Source of the DNA: Saturnia japonica
Taxonomy: Eukaryota > Arthropoda > Insecta > Lepidoptera > Saturniidae
NCBI GenBank assembly: GCA_033032175.1
Contig: CM065318.1
Coordinates: 6,262,001-6,326,000 of the forward strand
Reading direction: 5' to 3'
Length of the DNA: 64,000 bases
Shown here one piece after another: positions 52,794 through 64,000 of this stretch. The position numbers were made by a program, and so were the translations under genes. The notes under the pieces were generated by a model. That model ran no database searches and was not told the origin of the DNA. It was given only the letters and a program-made list of their open reading frames with translations. The stretch's first letter is position 1; each line of letters begins with the position of its first letter.

Positions 52794-55594
52794 CAGTGTT
52801 ACCAAGTTGGCCATTTTGTGGCTATATCTGGCAACATTTATGATTGACTTAGCCAAAAATATAAAATTCTATTGGCTAAATATTTTAGCCACAAAATTTA
52901 GCAACTTTTAATTATTGACATGGTAAAATTACAGTAAAATAATATTACATACTTGCTCCATTCCATAATATTTATTTTCACTCATTTACATCATACCTAT
53001 TTCTGAACAAACTTTGTCTATGGAATCGTACGGGGGTTCTCACCAGCCGGGGAAATACCGGGCGGTTTGGATTTTATTTACTTCGTTTTCGTTCCGTGCT
53101 GTGCTATTCATACCGACTTGAAGCTTGTAGAATCGTTGACGTCGGTCTTAAGCAATTGAAATGGATTTACCTTTTAAAAAGAAAAACTATTCTCAAAAAT
53201 ATCGTACTGAATGGGAAAATATGGCAGAATTTAAGGGATGGTTGAAACCCGTCGGTGGTGATGCGTCCAAAGCAATGTGTGATATATGCACTACAGAGTT
53301 TAATGCTAAAATATATGACATTAAAAAGCACAGTGAAACTGAAACACATAAACACAAAATTGAATTAAAAATGACTTAGTTTTTTTCTTTTCAGCAAATA
53401 GCTTCAACTTACCTACTTTTATTAATCACACTAATATTAAATAATTATATGAAAATTAGCTTGTTCATCTGTTTATTAGTTAGCTATATCCTTACGGCCA
53501 AACTACTGGAATGATCTTGATGAAATTTGGCAAAGTGACTCAGTGATGTAGCTTGCAACTCGGAAAATATAAGTACAGGGTACTTACTTTTCATTTTGAT
53601 AAATTGCGCTACCACGTAATAGCTTAGGTAAATGCAGATAAAGTCGCGAGTAGTGGAATGATAAAATCTGTATTATTTTCAGGTTATAAACCTTTGCCTT
53701 TTCAACCTAAGTTACTACGACCACCCTTGACTTCACTTGGAGCAGAAGGAACTTTAAGCCTATACATCGCTGAACACAGTGCTATACTGAGTGTAGATCA
53801 TTTAAGCGAGACTTGCAAATATTGTTTTAAGGATTCCGAAGCCGCCACGAATTTGAAACTGCACCGGACGAAGTGTAAAGAAACTATTAACAATGTTCTG
53901 GCACAGCACTTTCGAAATTTATTGCTAGCTGATATGGACTAGCAAAAATACACCGTAATCCTTGACGAGTCTACAGACATTAGTGTATCTAAATACATTG
54001 GGGTTGTCATACGTTACTTTAGCAATAGCCAGAATTATATAATTAGTTCATTTCTGGCTTTAGTGCACATCAAAACGTCTGACGCACGCGGTATAGTTGA
54101 CGGCTTAGTAACGTGTTTACAGGATTACAACATACTGTTGGAAAATATGGTAGGCATTGGGACTGATAACGCATCAGTTATGGTAGGAAATAATAATGGT
54201 GTGCATGCAATTTTGATATGGGATTATGGGCTCAAAAACCTTGTGTTAATTAGATGCGTTTGCCACTCTCTACAGTTGGCGGTATCTCATGCGTCTGAAA
54301 ACACTTTACCTCGCAATATAGAATTCTTTGTACGTGAAATCTACAAATGGTTCTCGATTTCACCAAAACGTAGGGAGGAGTACGGTGAAATATATAGGCT
54401 CATAAACTGTGGAGAAGAGCCTTTGAAAATCACAAAAATTTGTGACCCACGGTGGCTCTCCGTTGAACCAGCCATAAACAAAATACTTGCTCAGTGGGAG
54501 GAACTAAAGATTAATTTCAACTTAGCCAGAACGAAAGACAATTGTTATTTTGCTGAACTAATAAATAACATGTACAACGATGAATCAACGTTCATATACT
54601 TATTATTTATGAAAAGTATTCTGAGCGAGGTTCAAACAGTCATCAAAAGTTTTGAAGGCGAGGAATCAAACCTCTTATATTTACCCAATACATTAGCATA
54701 AACCAACACATAAAAATTATCTAAAAGAACCTGTGCATCATGACGATTTCAATCCACTACCCTATCTGGGGTATATGTTTGAAAATCCATTACAAGCATC
54801 ACAACTACCACAGGAGTCAAAAAATATAATAAAGAAACGATGTTCTGATTTTCTAATTAAGTTAATTGGTCAAGTTCAACAGAGATTGCCAACCAACTAC
54901 AAGCAATTGGAAAATAATGTCTTTACTGACACCTGAAGAAGCGTGTAAAAACACTGGAAAAGACGGTTCTATCTCAGAATTAGCTCAAACACTGGGATTT
55001 TGTGACGAAAAAATTTATAGGCTGATGCAACAATGATTCACAATACACTTCCACAAATGGGATAGTTCTTTAAATATTGTACAATTTTGGGTTAAAGTCT
55101 AAAGTTATAAAAATGCAGGTGGTGAAAAAGTATTTCATTATTTCAGTGATTTGGCTTTGACGGCTCTATCTTTACCACACTCAAATGCTGAGGTGGAAAG
55201 ATTATTTAGTATGATGAGTGTGGTAAAGACAAAGCATAGAAATAAGATGTTCTTAGACACACTTAATTCTTTACTAAGAATAAGAGTTTATTTAAAAAAA
55301 AAAGCAGTCTTGTGCTACGTACCAATTACCCGAGGAAGTGTTGAATCAAATCAGGAAACAAGAACAATATTCTTTTCTTAGTTCTACAGAACCAGTACCA
55401 TCAACATCAAATGAATATTCTGCTGATTTAACATTAGATGACTAAATAAAGCGTTTCAAAGTTATGAACTTGTGTTTCTTATAACCTATTTTTTTTGGCC
55501 ACTTTTAGCCATTTTTTAGGATACGAAAATTTAAACATTCTAGCAGCTTTACAAGTGTCTGGCCATTTATTGTTCCATTGACTTGGAAACACTG
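52794..55594 (+). mobile_element. hAT element, decayed, with ends and target duplication
   Basis: It begins CAGTGTTACCAAGT and ends with the complement ACTTGGAAACACTG. The 8-bp flanks GTGTTTGG (52786-52793) and GTGATTGG (55595-55602) match at seven of eight positions, as expected of an old hAT target duplication. It encloses a broken transposase. Confidence 0.85.
53161..55446 (+). pseudogene. hAT transposase relic
   Basis: The first piece (53161-53379) encodes a BED-type zinc finger (MCDICTTEFNAKIYDIKKHS..H). After about 280 bp, probably an intron or insertion ending TTTTCAG at 53684, the frame resumes. A TGA/TAG-type break at 53942 precedes YTVILDESTDISVSKYIGVV (catalytic D). Then come GIGTDNASVMVGNNNGVHAI, RCVCHSLQLAVSHAS and CDPRWLSVEPA to 54701. 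The C-terminal dimerisation domain (TALSLPHSNAEVERLFSMMS) is at 55150-55250. Four or more stops or frameshifts make it non-functional. Confidence 0.85.
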
Positions 55595-55689
55595 GTGATT
55601 GGTTGATACAGAGATAAACCTACTACTACTATCACCAATCACTATCTCTGGGTTGATCAGAAGAGAACGTTAATGGTCTATGAACAGAA

Positions 55690-55770
55690 CAATATAGTTG
55701 GTACGGTTGGTACTTGGTAGTTGGTACGGTTGGTACTTGGTAGTTGGTACTTGATTGGTACATGATACCA
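55690..55770. repeat. short minisatellite
   Basis: Units of GGTTGGTACTTGGTAGTTGGTAC are repeated about three times with a decayed edge. Confidence 0.8.
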
Positions 55771-56512
55771 ATGGTCTATGCATGATACCACATGATACCT
55801 TGAAGGAAGTTGATACCTATGTGCTTTTGCTGATTTTAATAAAGTATAAAGTGTTTATTTATATGCAAGAGATAATATTGTTTTGAGCTTGGTTGAAACT
55901 AATAAAAATAAATCAGGCTTTTCTAATTTGCGATAAAAAGCCCTATTTATTATTCTCAGATTTTTAAATCTGTGGAGAAAAGTGAAGTAATTTACAATCT
56001 CTAAGAAGTTTCTAATGTTTTAAAGTTAACAACTCTAGTTTTTCTTTGGTCTACAATATATTGATAAAAATTTGGCATTAACCTTTATGCCTGTGAAATA
56101 CAAAATTATAGCTGTGGTAAATATTAATTACTACTGCCTACGATCAAATGCAGGGAACAAATTTTTCATATATGAAATAAAAAATGAATAACTATTATAT
56201 TTAGAGGTATAAAAGCAATAACGCTACTGTTTACTTTTGCAATAAATGAACAAGCTACATAAAGAGTGTCCTCTATAACAAAATTGTATTAAATAAATTT
56301 TTCATTCTCAATAGTATTTTTCTTACATGGGACCATAATAATTTTTAATAAAATGTCAGCAGAAAATAAAAGATTTCTTGATTTTGGTATTACATATGTT
56401 GGACAGTGGCATCTTTGATTTGTAATTTTGTGTAACCTTAACTCTTGTAACCAATTGTAAAGTAACCACAATCCCTAGGTTTCTCTTCAAGTCAAGATTT
56501 TATTTTTGCAGC
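55771..56512. other. upstream/intron DNA of plus-strand gene
   Basis: AT-rich with no supported frame. It ends in a good acceptor, TTTATTTTTGCAG, at 56512. Confidence 0.4.
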
Positions 56513-56581
56513 TGTTTGTCGGTATCAGCTGGATTCACGTAATTTATATCAGTTGGTGGTTATCATCATTTACTAAAGGTG

Positions 56582-57208
56582 ATGCCTCTCACAGCTGATG
56601 TTGCTGCACAGCAAGTGCAAGTGAGTTTTATGAAAGTTTTCTATTAAATAATAAAGTATTATTTTACTGTACTGCATCATCATCTATCATCATTCATCAC
56701 AATGAATTGGAAACTTTGAAATAAATTAATCTTATAGAAGCAAAAGCAATAATATCCACTATCATAGAAAAAGGTATAGACATTTTTATTTTATATTTTA
56801 AATTAACTAATCAATTTAAGCAATAATATAAACAGGCCACATGGTGCAGCATCCTATTATTAAGCCTAGAGGTGGCGGGTTTGATTCCCAAATCTTATTC
56901 CAAATTATTTGTGTAAAATCATGTTAGCAACATTTACAATTATATTAAAATCTCTATAATATTTCAACATTTTCAATGAATTGCATATTTGTTACTATGA
57001 AAATAAACACATTCATACTGATACAAAATAGTCTTTGGTATATATCTTATTTTCATTTCAGGAGCGTTTGAGATCTTTACATAGGTTAATATATGATATT
57101 GAGGCAGAAAGGGCTCGCAATGAACAATGCATTGATTCCATATTCAGGGCAGAAAAAGCAGCAGAATCACCTTCTTCTAATGAGGATTCATCCAGTTCTT
57201 CACAAACA
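56582..57208 (+). CDS. 5' coding exons of a host gene (SGF29-like N-terminus?)
   Basis: Exon 56582-56620 encodes MPLTADVAAQQVQ with donor GTGAGT. Exon 57062-57208 follows an acceptor TTTCATTTCAG and encodes ERLRSLHRLIYDIEAERARN, EQCIDSIFRAEKAAESPSSN and a Ser run, with donor GTAAGT. Both are phase 0. The first coding exon is preceded by a UTR acceptor at 56512. A short N-terminal coiled coil with this spacing recalls SGF29, the SAGA-complex subunit whose tandem Tudor domain reads H3K4me3, but the Tudor exons are not in the window. They may lie beyond 64000 or be lost. The exon structure is well supported; the name is a guess. Confidence 0.55.
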
Positions 57209-58660
57209 GTAAGTTATCTTATTGTAGTTTTGCTAGGGTTTGTCTGCAATCTTTCCTAATGTTAATGAAATTATACAGCTGAAAATAATTCTCTGTCGTA
57301 AATGTGCAATTTATGAATTTCATATTGCATTACTTAGTACATTCTGAATTCTTCTTAAATATTTCTTCAGCTTAGTAGCAATCATAGCAACATAGTGAGA
57401 AAACCATAATTATTTCTTACCATGACTTACATTAATTCGGAGTCACATGTTTTTTCAGACTTGCCTATCGAGATGCCTCAATCAAGGGCATATTTAATTA
57501 TAAAACAGAGAATTAAAAAATAAAAGTAGCATGATGAGATGATATAAAAGCAAAAGTGTTTTACCTGTCTCAAATGGTTTTTTTTAATGTTATGAACCCT
57601 TATTTCTTAATGATAGCACCTTCAGTAGCCGGAGGCTAGAAAATAGCGCACACTGCGGAGCCTCCGTTCCTGGAGGCTTGCACGTACTCTTCTTTAGGCT
57701 ATGATTTCATTGTAAATCTATATCGGAATATTTCGGGCGCTACTATTGAGCCGAGAAGTTGCAGGTTCGATTCTCGCCCATGACTGACTTTGTGTGATGA
57801 GCATAAATGTCAGTTTTGTGTGTCTGGGTGTTAATATCTATATATGTATGTCTATCAGCTGTTAATTACCATGTTACAAGATTTGCTTAGTTTGGAATTA
57901 AATGGCCGTGTGTGAAATTGTATCCTCATATTTAAAAAAAACCGCCAAAAACGCACTGCCAGTCGGGCGTTTGTTACGTAAAAACTTGTGCCAGTTATTG
58001 TTTTGTGTACGAAATTCGTCTGTTTTTTAAATTAAAATCATCAATTGGTAAGTAATCTTCAATATTAAAGCCAATTTAGGTATATTAGTTAGGTTTTATT
58101 ACAACTTTCATGAAATTTGTACATCAACTCGACTGTCTGTGTCATGGCGTCATGTCCAGATTTTTTCTTTGTTATAAAGTTATACAGTAGGAATATAATT
58201 ATCATCTATAATATAACAAAGCATTCATGTAATAAGAGTTTAAAATTGTTACAATCACTAACACAAAGAAGTTAAGAGTTTAAAACGAACATTTGTAATC
58301 GCGCATAGGGTCAATGACACTTAAAAAATTTACGATCGTAATATCGTGAATGTTTGTAAGGTCGATTTGTAAAATGTTCTTGTTAGACAAAATGCCATTG
58401 TTTTTTGCAATTCTATTAGTAAATTTAATCTAAATCTAAAATAATGAGTACAACTTACTCTAAAATCTAATGTTAAATCATACTTTTTTCTATTTGGTTG
58501 TTTTTAAAAAATGAAACTATAAACTTGTCTGAGCTAAACTCATTGTGTGAGCCCTTATTATGAACCCAACTTTAAAATAAACAAAACAAAAAACACCCGG
58601 CCGACACACAGTTATCGTAATACTATTTCTTGAACATCTGTTTACTTTACAGCCGAAGGG
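57209..58660. other. intron or intergenic DNA with SINE debris
   Basis: GTTGCAGGTTCGATTCTCGCC at 57757-57777 is a tRNA-like B box of a SINE, continuing to about 57900. A weaker B-box-like GGCGGGTTTGATTCCC lies upstream at 56875. The rest is unassigned AT-rich DNA. Confidence 0.45.
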
Positions 58661-59034
58661 TTTTTATTTTAACTGACTACACTGTTGCCTTATCCAAAAA
58701 CAGAGCCGCTGCGGCTTTTACAGCTTCACCGGACTTGGGGGCGAGCGCTTAGGGCACTCAGCCGCGAAAGTTTTTGACGACCCGTACGAGGGTGGGTGCC
58801 AGAGTGGCCGAACCTCGGCTCGGGCGGTCGTCGCGAATGCGAAAAGGTCGCGATCTATCTAATTCCCTAATCCTTAGAAAATCCGAGCTAACTAACAAAT
58901 ACTCATATGCACGTTCCCCTCCTCCTGGGAGGAAGGAGGGAGCCATGCGTATGTGTATTTAGTGGTCGGAATGGTTTTTCTACACTAACTAGCGCAAAAA
59001 AAGAAAAAAAGGTCCCTTGCAGAACCTATGTACC
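58661..59034 (-). mobile_element. jockey-like LINE, 3' end (part 2)
   Basis: On the minus strand this is the LINE 3'UTR, ending in an A-rich tail at 58661-58670. It shares GCGCTAGTTAGTGTAGAAAA and the GCGGCTGAGTGCCCTAAGCG block with 28881-30053. It continues at 63520 beyond the inserted gypsy element. Confidence 0.85.
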
Positions 59035-59294
59035 TGTTGTATAATTTGTTTATTTAAATTATAATGAACATTAAAAATAACAATCGTTATAGCTATGGTC
59101 AGGAGCGCTTGACGTATGTCCGTCTCGCACGTAGGCTAGTGAGCTCTGGCGGTCGGCAGGCAGCGCGGGCGCTGGCGAGCGGCCGAAGTGCCGTTATCTC
59201 GCACTCCTCCCTCGCGCGGCCTTCCTCGCCGATGACACCCGGCGAGGCGACGGCGGATGGCTAGCGATAAATAAAATTATTATGCGCTGCCACA
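59035..59294 (-). repeat. 3' LTR (element orientation)
   Basis: 260 bp, differing from 63260-63519 at two positions that I can see (A/G near 59100 and G/A near 59230). The pol frame runs 34 bases into it. Confidence 0.93.
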
Positions 59295-62200
59295 CCACCC
59301 CCCTTCGAGTCTGGAAGTCCCGCTGAAAAACAGATAGGAAACCGAATTATTCGACCAGACCTAGTTGTTCTTAGCGGTTTTTGATCATCTTTGTTTCTAG
59401 GTGAAGATGAACATTGTGTGCTCTCTGATTCAATGTACGCCGGTTTCACTCGATCTATTGAGACTGTCACTGGTCCTCTGTTTAATTTAACTGTAATAGT
59501 CTTGTCGGTTTTGTCGACAACTTGGTAAGGACCTGTGTATGGTGGCTGTAATGCTGCGCGCAGTCCGTCTTTGCGCAGAAAAACGTGAGTGCTTGTGCTT
59601 AGATCTTTATGTACGAAGGTAGAGGAAGTACCATGTTGAGATGCGGCTTGTGGTCTTAAGTGTTTTATGTATGCCTTGAGTTGTGAGACGAAGTCTGTTG
59701 ATTGCAGTACATGTTTGTTGTTATTTGAACTGAAGAACTCACCAGGGATGCGCAATGTCTCACCGTACACCATCTCCGCTACAGAGCATTGTAAATCTTC
59801 TTTCCAAGCTGTCCTAATGCCGAGCAGGACTACGGGAAGAATATCCGACCCTCTCTGCTCGTCGTGCGCCATAATCGCTGCTTTCAAGGTGCGGTGGAAT
59901 CTCTCTACCATCCCATTAGCAGCAGGATGATACGCGGTTGTGTGGCGTAGCTGAATTCCACAGAGATCTGAAAGTGCTTTGAAAAGGTTAGAGGTAAACT
60001 GGCGTCCCTGATCTGTTGTAAGAGTTTCAGGACAGCCAAAACGAGCAATCCAAGTTTCGTAAAAACATTTCGCAACTGTCTCGGCTGTAATGTCGCGTAA
60101 AAGTTGAGCTTCTGGCCAGCGCGTGTACCTGTCAATCGCTGTCAAACAGTATTTGAAATCATGCGATGATGGAAGTGGACCGATCAAGTCAATGTGTACG
60201 TGACTGAATCGTGACTTTGGTAGATTGAAGCTGCCAATAGGTGACGAAGTGTGCCTGTGTATCTTCGATTTTTGGCAGGATTCGCATGTTTTAACCCACC
60301 AGCGGCAATCTTTGCGAACTGAGGGCCAAACAAATCTCTCAGTCACCATTTTCGTAGTAGCCTTTGCTCCAGGATGACTCATCGAGTGAATGAAATCAAA
60401 AATCTGACGGCGTAACTCCTTGACTACGAAAGGACGAGGCTTCAGTGAAGTTGTGTCGCACCATATGGTAGTGTTCGATCCGGGTATAGGTATTCTCTCG
60501 AGCTTTAAAGATGAGGATCGTTCTGTAAGAAGTTGATTGAGTTCTTCATCACTTTTCTGAGCTAGCGCGAGGTGTTTCAAGTCTAATGATGGTGATATGG
60601 CTTCAATACGAGACAAGGTGTCAGCGGTTACATTATATTTCCCGGATATGTGTCTTACGTCGGTTGAAAATTGTGACACAAAATCTAAATGATTGTATTG
60701 CCTCGGTGAACATTTTTGTTTATTTTGATGGAATGCGAAAGTTAGTGGTTTATGATCGGTGTAAATAACAAAATGTCTGCCTTCGATCATAAAGCGAAAC
60801 TGCTTGACACTCTCATAAATGGCGAGAAGTTCACGATCATAAGCACTGTATAACTGCTGAGCCTTGTTCAATTTCTTCGAAAAGAAAGCTAAGGGTTGCC
60901 ATACCTTGTCAACTAGCTGTTGCAACACTGCGCCCAAGGCCAAACTCGATGCATCAGTCACGAGGGCAAGTGGTGCGTTCATAACAGGATGTGCTAGAAG
61001 GGCACATTCGGCAATGCTAGATTTACATTTGTTAAAAGCTTCTAAGAGTAATGGTGTCTATGTAATCGGGTGTGATCCTTTGATTTTTGGTCCAGACAGC
61101 ATCTCATGAAGTGGAGCTTGATCTGCAGCAGCGTGTGGGATAAAACGTCTGTAGAAATTTATTACCCCGAGAAATCTACGTAGACCATTCACAGTTTTCG
61201 GAGGTTCAAATTGCTGGATGGCTTTGACTCTGTCTTCCAAAGGACGTGTGCCATGCTCAGAGATGTGAAAACCAAGAAAGTCAACCTCATTTTTGCCAAA
61301 CTCACACTTGCTTTCGTTTATCTGAAGTCCATATTTTTGTAGACGCTTAAAAACAAGTTCCAGGTCTTCCAGGTGTTTGGACCAGCTGGAAGAATACACC
61401 AGGATATCGTCGATATATGAATAACAGCAGTCCAAGCCTCTTAGTACTTCATCTAAAAACCTTTGAAATGTTTGGGCTGCATTCCTTAAACCAAATGACA
61501 TATACGGGAATTCATATAGGCCAAATGGTGTAGTAATGGCTGTTTTAAGAATATCAGCTGGAAAAACTGGTATTTGCGTAAAAGCCTTAACCAGGTCAAT
61601 CTTTGAAAAGACAGTACATCCGGCGAGGCAGTGCGCATAATCTTGAATGTGTGGAATCGGGTACCTGTCCGGTATGGTCCGCGAATTAAGTGCGCGGTAA
61701 TCACCGCAGGGCCTCCAGCCGTTCTTTTTTGGTGCCAGGTGCAACGCAGAAGCCCATGGCGAGTCTGAAGGTCGCACTGTGCCATCTTTGACCATGTCCT
61801 GGAATTGTTCTTTGGCCACCTTTAGTCGGTCTGGGGCGAGGCGGCGTGGTCTGCAAAAAACGGGAGGTCCAGGAGTAGTATTTATATAGTGAACGGTGGA
61901 ATGTTTGATCTCACGGAAAATACCAGAAGGCTTTGTTAAGTCCGGGTATTTTGATAACAAGTGATGGAATTCAGTGTTGCCCGAAATCACCTTAACACTA
62001 GCTTGATTACTCGACCCTAGTATTCCAAGTGAAGTTAATGTAGTCATAGTGTCATGTAATCGACCATTTTTACAGTCCACTAATAAGCCATAATGTGATA
62101 TGAAATCAGCCCCTATGATTGGGTTGTCCACACTAGCAACCACAAAATTCCAGGTGAAGTCACGTCTCAAACCTAGGTCCAAATGTAATGTTATGGTACC

Positions 62201-62423
62201 ATAGGTGTTGATGACGGTTCCATTTGCAGCTGTCAAGGTATAGTGTGCGGGTTCCCGTTGTTGGCGCAAAAATCGACGAGGTAATACGCATAAGTCAGAT
62301 CCCGTATCTATTAAAAATCGTACCTTAGACTTCTTGTCTGTTATAAAGAGGCGACTGGTAACATTATGGCAGTCGTCCGTCGCGTCTACGTACTGCCGTT
62401 GGCGTTTAACAAATTGTACTTAC
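59261..62423 (-). pseudogene. gypsy Pol: protease, RT, RNase H, integrase with one stop
   Basis: The frame is open from about 62423 and lies in the -1 frame of gag. Protease has DTGSD at about 62312. RT has [37 protein letters not shown] and YIDD at 61417-61406. A TAG at 61058-61060 replaces a Trp codon in an otherwise continuous frame. RNase H has LVTDASSLALGAVLQQL and TDHKPL. Integrase has an HSMSHPG..CESCQ zinc site, then HIDLIGPL, TTDQGRQFTS and NGMVERFHRT (DDE). The tail is rich in basic residues and runs into the LTR. The single nonsense codon is the only break seen. Confidence 0.88.
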
Positions 62424-63213
62424 ATGGTGCGGTGTACTTGTTAGCTTTATCGCCAAATTTATTGTGATACCAGCAAACACCAGGAGTACGGCTTCGGCTT
62501 CGACTTCGACTTCGCGGCTTGCGACGATTGGGAAAACGTCCACGGGTACTGAAAGATAGTTGGGAAATTTGTTGATTCAATTCAGTCCGAATCCGTGATG
62601 TTATAACGTCTTCGATGCGCTTCATAAAATTGGCAAAGTTATTGCTAGGTATATCGGTACTAGTACTTGCAATTTGTTGGGAGGGTAGGAGTTTTACCTC
62701 ACATATTTTGTCTGCTAATTCGGCAACGACTTCTAAGGGAGCAGATGCTTGCGATATAATGATCGCTTGCACATGGGGTGGTAAGCGGCTTGACCACAGA
62801 CTACGTAAAAACTCATCAGTAACGCTGTCGGCTGCCAACGTTTTTAAATGGCGTAAAAACTGCGATGGTTTTCTATCACCAAGCTCTTTGTGAGAAAGCA
62901 ACTGAGTAATTTGATGCTCACGAGAAAGAGATAACCGTTTAATTAGTTCTTGTTTTAATTTCTCGTACTTACCGGTCACTGGTGGGTTTTTAACAATATC
63001 CTTAATTTCCCGAATATACCTTTGATCCAGCTGCGATATGATATGGTAGAACCTCGTTGTGTCCTCTTTAATTCCGGAGATCTGGAACTGCGCCTCGGCT
63101 TGAACGAACCAAACTTCAGGATCTTCCGGCCAAAACGGAGGTAGTCGAACAGCCACGCGGTCGACGGATGAATGTTGTACGTCTTCGGAAGTCTTGTTAT
63201 CCACTGTAGCCAT
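62386..63213 (-). CDS. gypsy Gag polyprotein
   Basis: 275 residues from an ATG 47 bases after the LTR. The capsid-like region has [20 protein letters not shown] near residue 24 and [20 protein letters not shown] with [16 protein letters not shown] in the middle, as in gag of arthropod CsRn1-like elements. A basic [15 protein letters not shown] run precedes a [12 protein letters not shown] motif. This is the unusual CHCC-type finger of the clade, but its third position reads Tyr where Cys is expected. Gag forms the particle shell and packages element RNA. Its end overlaps pol in the -1 frame. Confidence 0.88.
   Translation of the reverse strand: MATVDNKTSEDVQHSSVDRVAVRLPPFWPEDPEVWFVQAEAQFQISGIKEDTTRFYHIISQLDQRYIREIKDIVKNPPVTGKYEKLKQELIKRLSLSREHQITQLLSHKELGDRKPSQFLRHLKTLAADSVTDEFLRSLWSSRLPPHVQAIIISQASAPLEVVAELADKICEVKLLPSQQIASTSTDIPSNNFANFMKRIEDVITSRIRTELNQQISQLSFSTRGRFPNRRKPRSRSRSRSRTPGVCWYHNKFGDKANKYTAPCKYNLLNANGST
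62404..62410 (-). promoter_or_regulatory. candidate -1 ribosomal frameshift site
   Basis: On the minus strand gag reads G TTA AAC in its zero frame, a heptamer of the X_XXY_YYZ-like class, six codons before the gag stop. The -1 frame is open from just upstream and continues into protease. Confidence 0.45.
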
Positions 63214-63259
63214 TTTTATATTGACTTATAGAGGGCGCGAAACTTTTCGGGTCACCAGA

Positions 63260-63519
63260 TGTTGTATAATTTGTTTATTTAAATTATAATGAACATTAAA
63301 AATAACAATCGTTATAGCTATGGTCGGGAGCGCTTGACGTATGTCCGTCTCGCACGTAGGCTAGTGAGCTCTGGCGGTCGGCAGGCAGCGCGGGCGCTGG
63401 CGAGCGGCCGAAGTGCCGTTATCTCGCACTCCTCCCTCGCGCGGCCTTCCTCGCCAATGACACCCGGCGAGGCGACGGCGGATGGCTAGCGATAAATAAA
63501 ATTATTATGCGCTGCCACA
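63260..63519 (-). repeat. 5' LTR (element orientation)
   Basis: 260 bp. The two-base difference from its partner implies a young insertion. Confidence 0.93.
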
Positions 63520-64000
63520 TACCTGTGTGGTGTGCACGTGTGTGTGTCCATACGTGTGTAATTTTGTACGTGGGTAGCTAAGTGTTGCACGTATAGTGTC
63601 ACTTGTATCGCGCGGGCGGCTGCCTGACCCAAGGGCTTCACACCGAGGAACGGACCTAGGCTTGGGTTGCCGCTAGAGAGGGTGGACGTGACGGGTGTGC
63701 GGGAGCGAAGTTGACCGCCCGTCCTCTGCGGAGAGAACGGTGGTTACGCGGGCGTGGGCGGTGGCACGCTCTGTTTGGAGAAGCGGTGGCATAGAACGCG
63801 TTTGCTGTTTCGATTTGGTCGAGCGGGTCAGTGAAGATGCGACCGGCGTTTACCCCGGCAGGCATTGGGGTCAGGGACATAGGAAGCTGCCGCTTTGATT
63901 AACGGATTCGCGTGGTTCGACGCGGTGTCGAAATATGAGCGAGAAAGGTGTTTGGCATAAGCATGTATCGAAGGAAGGTCCATATCTCTATGGAGATCTT
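63520..64000 (-). mobile_element. jockey-like LINE, 3' coding end (part 1, runs off window)
   Basis: The minus strand encodes the HRDMDLPSIHAYAKHLSRSY-type text from 64000 downwards, then the R/P-rich C-terminus and CACACACACGTGCACACCAC of the 3'UTR. It is collinear with 28990-29660. It continues at 59034 after the gypsy insertion and upstream beyond the window edge. Confidence 0.85.

Larger units (their letters stand above)
59035..63519 (-). mobile_element. CsRn1-like Ty3/gypsy element, nearly intact
   Basis: Two 260-bp LTRs (59035-59294 and 63260-63519) begin TGTTGTATAA and end GCTGCCACA. A TACC duplication flanks the element (59031-59034 and 63520-63523). The primer-binding site TGGTGACCCG (63257-63248) fits tRNA-Trp at its first bases. 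A purine tract GAAGGGGGGTGG adjoins the 3' LTR. gag and pol are both readable and pol has one nonsense codon. It inserted into a minus-strand jockey-like LINE. Confidence 0.93.

Noticed and set aside
56830..56895. tRNA gene near a B-box-like motif
   Set aside because: No A box, cloverleaf or 3' acceptor stem; fits SINE debris instead.
58661..58675. A third insertion at the CAACCGTYGGG target
   Set aside because: The flanking GCCGAAGGG is only loosely similar and is not in a copy of the LTR.

Overview
The window reads as insect nuclear DNA, most likely lepidopteran. It is AT-rich and intron-bearing, and carries two recognisable arthropod genes, Pabp2 (PABPN1) and morgue. It is densely packed with mariner, hAT, jockey/CR1/R1-type LINE and Ty3/gypsy elements. 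The lepidopteran call is inferred from the style of the repeat tails and LTR elements and was not tested by search. No bacterial features, tRNA, rRNA or CRISPR were seen.

Host genes. (1) A complete morgue gene on the minus strand, 23250 to 10513, has eight coding exons whose phases all agree (443 aa): zinc-binding Cys pairs, a P/G-rich linker, an F-box, and a ubiquitin-conjugating (E2) fold in which the catalytic Cys is Gly. (2) A complete Pabp2 gene on the minus strand, 46771 to 39292, has five coding exons (220 aa: coiled coil, RRM, RG-rich tail) and a plausible alternative terminal exon at 38194-38158. (3) The first two coding exons of a plus-strand gene lie at 56582-57208; an SGF29-like N-terminus is possible but uncertain.

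Layout. 1-10.5 kb is transposon debris with two highlights. The first is an intact DD41D mariner (4719-6026). The second is a 2.83-kb insertion (6297-9129) inside an older mariner, in which an orthomyxovirus-like nucleoprotein relic is fused head-to-tail to the 3' part of an R1-like LINE ending in poly(A). 10.5-23.3 kb is morgue, with introns full of mariner, LINE and MITE copies. 23.8-34.6 kb is a tandem arrangement that looks like two haplotypes of one locus strung together: a Ty3/gypsy element split in two, a TRIM-like LTR element with a LINE inside its 3' LTR, and a matching solo LTR. 34.6-39.3 kb is mostly non-coding. 39-47 kb is Pabp2 with intronic MITEs and a dead Tc1-like element. 47-56 kb is intergenic, with a GATT-type repeat, a candidate solo LTR and a decayed hAT element with recognisable ends. 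58.6-64 kb is a jockey-like LINE on the minus strand, interrupted by a young CsRn1-like gypsy element (59035-63519) with two 260-bp LTRs and a TACC target duplication.

Main points for follow-up: the virus-LINE chimera, the apparent haplotype collapse at 23.8-34.6 kb, repeated LINE insertion at one position of an LTR family, the Pabp2 terminal-intron alternative, and the complete morgue structure with its GC-AG first intron.
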